NCBI GenBank assembly: GCA_947176295.1
Contig: CAMWQB010000018.1
Location: forward strand, 1-33,265
Direction of reading: 5' to 3'
DNA length: 33,265 nt
Source of the DNA: an uncultured Porphyromonadaceae bacterium
GTDB taxonomy: Bacteria > Bacteroidota > Bacteroidia > Bacteroidales > Muribaculaceae
In this document: positions 31,781-33,265 of the stretch, piece by piece
Position numbering within the stretch: position 1 is the stretch's first letter
How the letters are laid out: each line of letters starts with the position of its first letter
Position numbers and translations under genes: made by a program
The notes under the pieces: generated by a model
The model's input: only the letters and a program-made list of their open reading frames with translations
Database searches by the model: none
What the model was told of the DNA's origin: nothing

Positions 31781-33115
31781 TCAGAATGTGAATGCACACA
31801 TCACGTTAGCGCGCCACGCGTTCCGCCCTTCCGTCGAGATGTTCACTCGTCGGCCGTAATCAAGCTCTGCCGCCACGCTCAGGCGCGGCATTATGTTCCA
31901 GAACACGTTGGCACAGGCAAAGGTGCCGTTCTTGTACTCGCTCCCGGCGCTCCCCTCGCGTGTATGGAGATGCGTCTGGCTCGCTGCCACCGACACGAAG
32001 AGCTCAGGCCGGAAATTGTACTGCAGTCCCACCGACCATCCGAGCGTCAGCGGAGCGTAGAGTACCTTTCCGTCCATGGGGTCTACAAGCAGGTCGTAGT
32101 GCCCGTACTGCATATCCCCGCCGAGACCCCCGATGCCCTGACCCGTCGTCAGGTTGGCATACGTAGTGATTTCCCTGGTGGGGTGAGCCACCGAACTCAG
32201 GTGGACGCCCCAGCCCGCAACATTGTGGTCGCTCGCCGTCGCCATATCCCGATACGGCAAGGACCGCACGATGCCGCTCAGTCGGACGTGCTGCCCTTTG
32301 GCCCATTCATACTGAATGAGGGCCGCACCATCCGGCAGCCATTCCGACCGAGGCTTGGCCACGTTCGAACTCTGATCCACCGACGTCCCCGGCGTTTCGA
32401 GTGAAACCCCCAGATGCCATCGGTTTTTGAAACAGGGCATGTAGCGCACCAGCACCGACGTGTGCGAGAACTTATTGTTGTTTCCGGCAGCATCAATCAC
32501 CGGAGGCTGAGCCGCCGGGTCGGAAAATGTAGAGCTCGCATAACCCACCGTGAAATCCCTCACCATCGCGTATGCTTTCTTCAGCTTCAGGTCACGCCCC
32601 TGGTAGCCGGTGAAATCCGTTTCGATATACAGCTGGTAGTTGCCGATGCGCTTGTGATAGCCTATCACGCGGAAAAACAGTCCCGTCCCGGATGGCGTGG
32701 TTGCGAAGTGGCGCATCGACAAGGGATTAGCCGGAATAGGAATCGTGTATGGAGCGAACGAACTCGTAGGCATGGCCCCATCCCAATCATAATATGCCCG
32801 CATGCGCACACTTCCGCCTATGCCCATCGACAGCCCTGCTTCTTTGCTCATAAAGAGGAAGTAAGGAGCATCCGGGTCCTGAAAATGTCGGAATTGGTCG
32901 TAGTAAAACGTGTTGATTACGCGGATAATGGAATCCTTGTCAGCCTGTCGAAGTTCAAGCAGTTCAGGGCGCCCGTCCACATATACCAGGCGCGACGACG
33001 CCGCTTTCAGCGAAATCAATGAATCGGCATGGGCAGTCTCTGCTTTTGAGACAAGCGTGCCGGCAATCATAAATCCAATGGCCCAAACGAAGAGCATAAT
33101 CTTGAAATTCTTCAT
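31781..33115 (-). CDS. DcaP-like outer-membrane porin
   Basis: 444 residues. A signal peptide (MKNFKIMLFVWAIGFMIAGTLVSKAETAHA) is followed by a short helical segment (VDGRPELLELRQADKDSIIRVINTFY) and a barrel of alternating strands: GSVRMRAYYDW, YQLYIETDFTGYQGRDLKLKKAYAMV, WHLGVSLETPG, ending RANVMCAFTF with a terminal Phe. This layout fits the DcaP trimeric porins, which pass small organic acids or peptides in other bacteria. The substrate is unknown here. It is the first gene of a three-gene leftward operon with 2-base gaps. A well-formed promoter stands directly upstream. Confidence 0.82.
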   Translation of the reverse strand: MKNFKIMLFVWAIGFMIAGTLVSKAETAHADSLISLKAASSRLVYVDGRPELLELRQADKDSIIRVINTFYYDQFRHFQDPDAPYFLFMSKEAGLSMGIGGSVRMRAYYDWDGAMPTSSFAPYTIPIPANPLSMRHFATTPSGTGLFFRVIGYHKRIGNYQLYIETDFTGYQGRDLKLKKAYAMVRDFTVGYASSTFSDPAAQPPVIDAAGNNNKFSHTSVLVRYMPCFKNRWHLGVSLETPGTSVDQSSNVAKPRSEWLPDGAALIQYEWAKGQHVRLSGIVRSLPYRDMATASDHNVAGWGVHLSSVAHPTREITTYANLTTGQGIGGLGGDMQYGHYDLLVDPMDGKVLYAPLTLGWSVGLQYNFRPELFVSVAASQTHLHTREGSAGSEYKNGTFACANVFWNIMPRLSVAAELDYGRRVNISTEGRNAWRANVMCAFTF

Positions 33116-33140
33116 ATTTCAATAAAATTTATCTACCTCG

Positions 33141-33170
33141 CAAAGATAATGAAAAAATCTTAAAATACAA
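33141..33170 (-). promoter_or_regulatory. Promoter of the DcaP-like porin operon
   Basis: On the minus strand, ATTG (TTG is the complement of 33168-33170) and TATCTTTG (complement of 33141-33148) are exactly 19 bases apart, the best -33/-7 match in the window. The -7 box is 26 bases before the ATG. Confidence 0.82.
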
Positions 33171-33175
33171 TTTCT

Positions 33176-33265
33176 GGGGGGGGGGGCGGGGGGGGGGGGG
33201 GGGGGCGGGGTGGGGGGGGGGGGGGGGGGGGGGGGGCGGGGGGGGGGGGGGGGGGGGGGGGGGGG
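33176..33265. other. Poly-G tract at the window end, probable artefact
   Basis: The last 90 bases are almost only G, with three C and one T interruptions, directly after ordinary A/T-rich promoter sequence. This resembles low-signal poly-G from two-colour sequencing extended by the assembler at a contig end. No biological feature is claimed. Confidence 0.85.

Overview
This window looks like a chromosomal segment of a gut-type Bacteroidales bacterium (Bacteroidota), possibly near Muribaculaceae; the family-level guess is inference. The evidence is a SusC/SusD pair with a hybrid two-component regulator, Bacteroidales fimbrillin-type genes, a Bacteroidota-style tyrosine recombinase, and promoters of the Bacteroidota form (TAnnTTTG at -7, TTG/TTTG about 19 nt upstream) rather than sigma-70 sites. 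No rRNA, CRISPR array or insertion sequence was found.

Left end (1-3040): prolyl-tRNA synthetase; a membrane protein joining cytoplasmic HU-type DNA-binding domains to a periplasmic LysM-like domain; and tRNA-Arg(TCT) with its own promoter. A bidirectional terminator separates these from the next operon.

Centre (3050-24025): a polysaccharide utilization locus, most likely for a beta-1,3-glucan such as laminarin. A leftward operon runs susC-susD-FAD oxidoreductase-GH3-SGNH-like protein with very tight or overlapping junctions. Divergent to it is a 1338-residue HTCS regulator, and a perfect 14-bp direct repeat between the two is a candidate operator. After the HTCS comes a rightward operon of six exported proteins: GH16, a stand-alone small module, a small protein that is mostly a C-terminal sorting-like tail, a second GH16 fused to the same small module, a beta-helix protein and a BspA-like leucine-rich-repeat protein. 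Both GH16 enzymes carry the ExDxxE active site typical of laminarinases, and the GH3 would finish oligosaccharide breakdown to glucose. No SusE/F-like surface glycan-binding lipoprotein is visible, so the unfamiliar exported proteins may supply binding or surface organisation.

Right end (24111-33175): a leftward fimbrial cluster (DUF3575/OmpA-like protein, DUF5119 lipoprotein, fimbrillin). Then come two stand-alone nucleotidyltransferase-fold proteins flanking a short rightward transcription unit (possible sRNA or 30-residue peptide), a tyrosine recombinase, a cupin, and an operon of a DcaP-like porin with two small membrane proteins. The last 90 bases are almost pure G and look like a sequencing or assembly artefact.

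The best candidates for something undescribed are the split and duplicated exported-module operon beside the GH16 genes, the HU-to-LysM membrane protein, and the short transcription unit between the nucleotidyltransferase genes. Family assignments come from reading the sequences and from memory; no database search was run.
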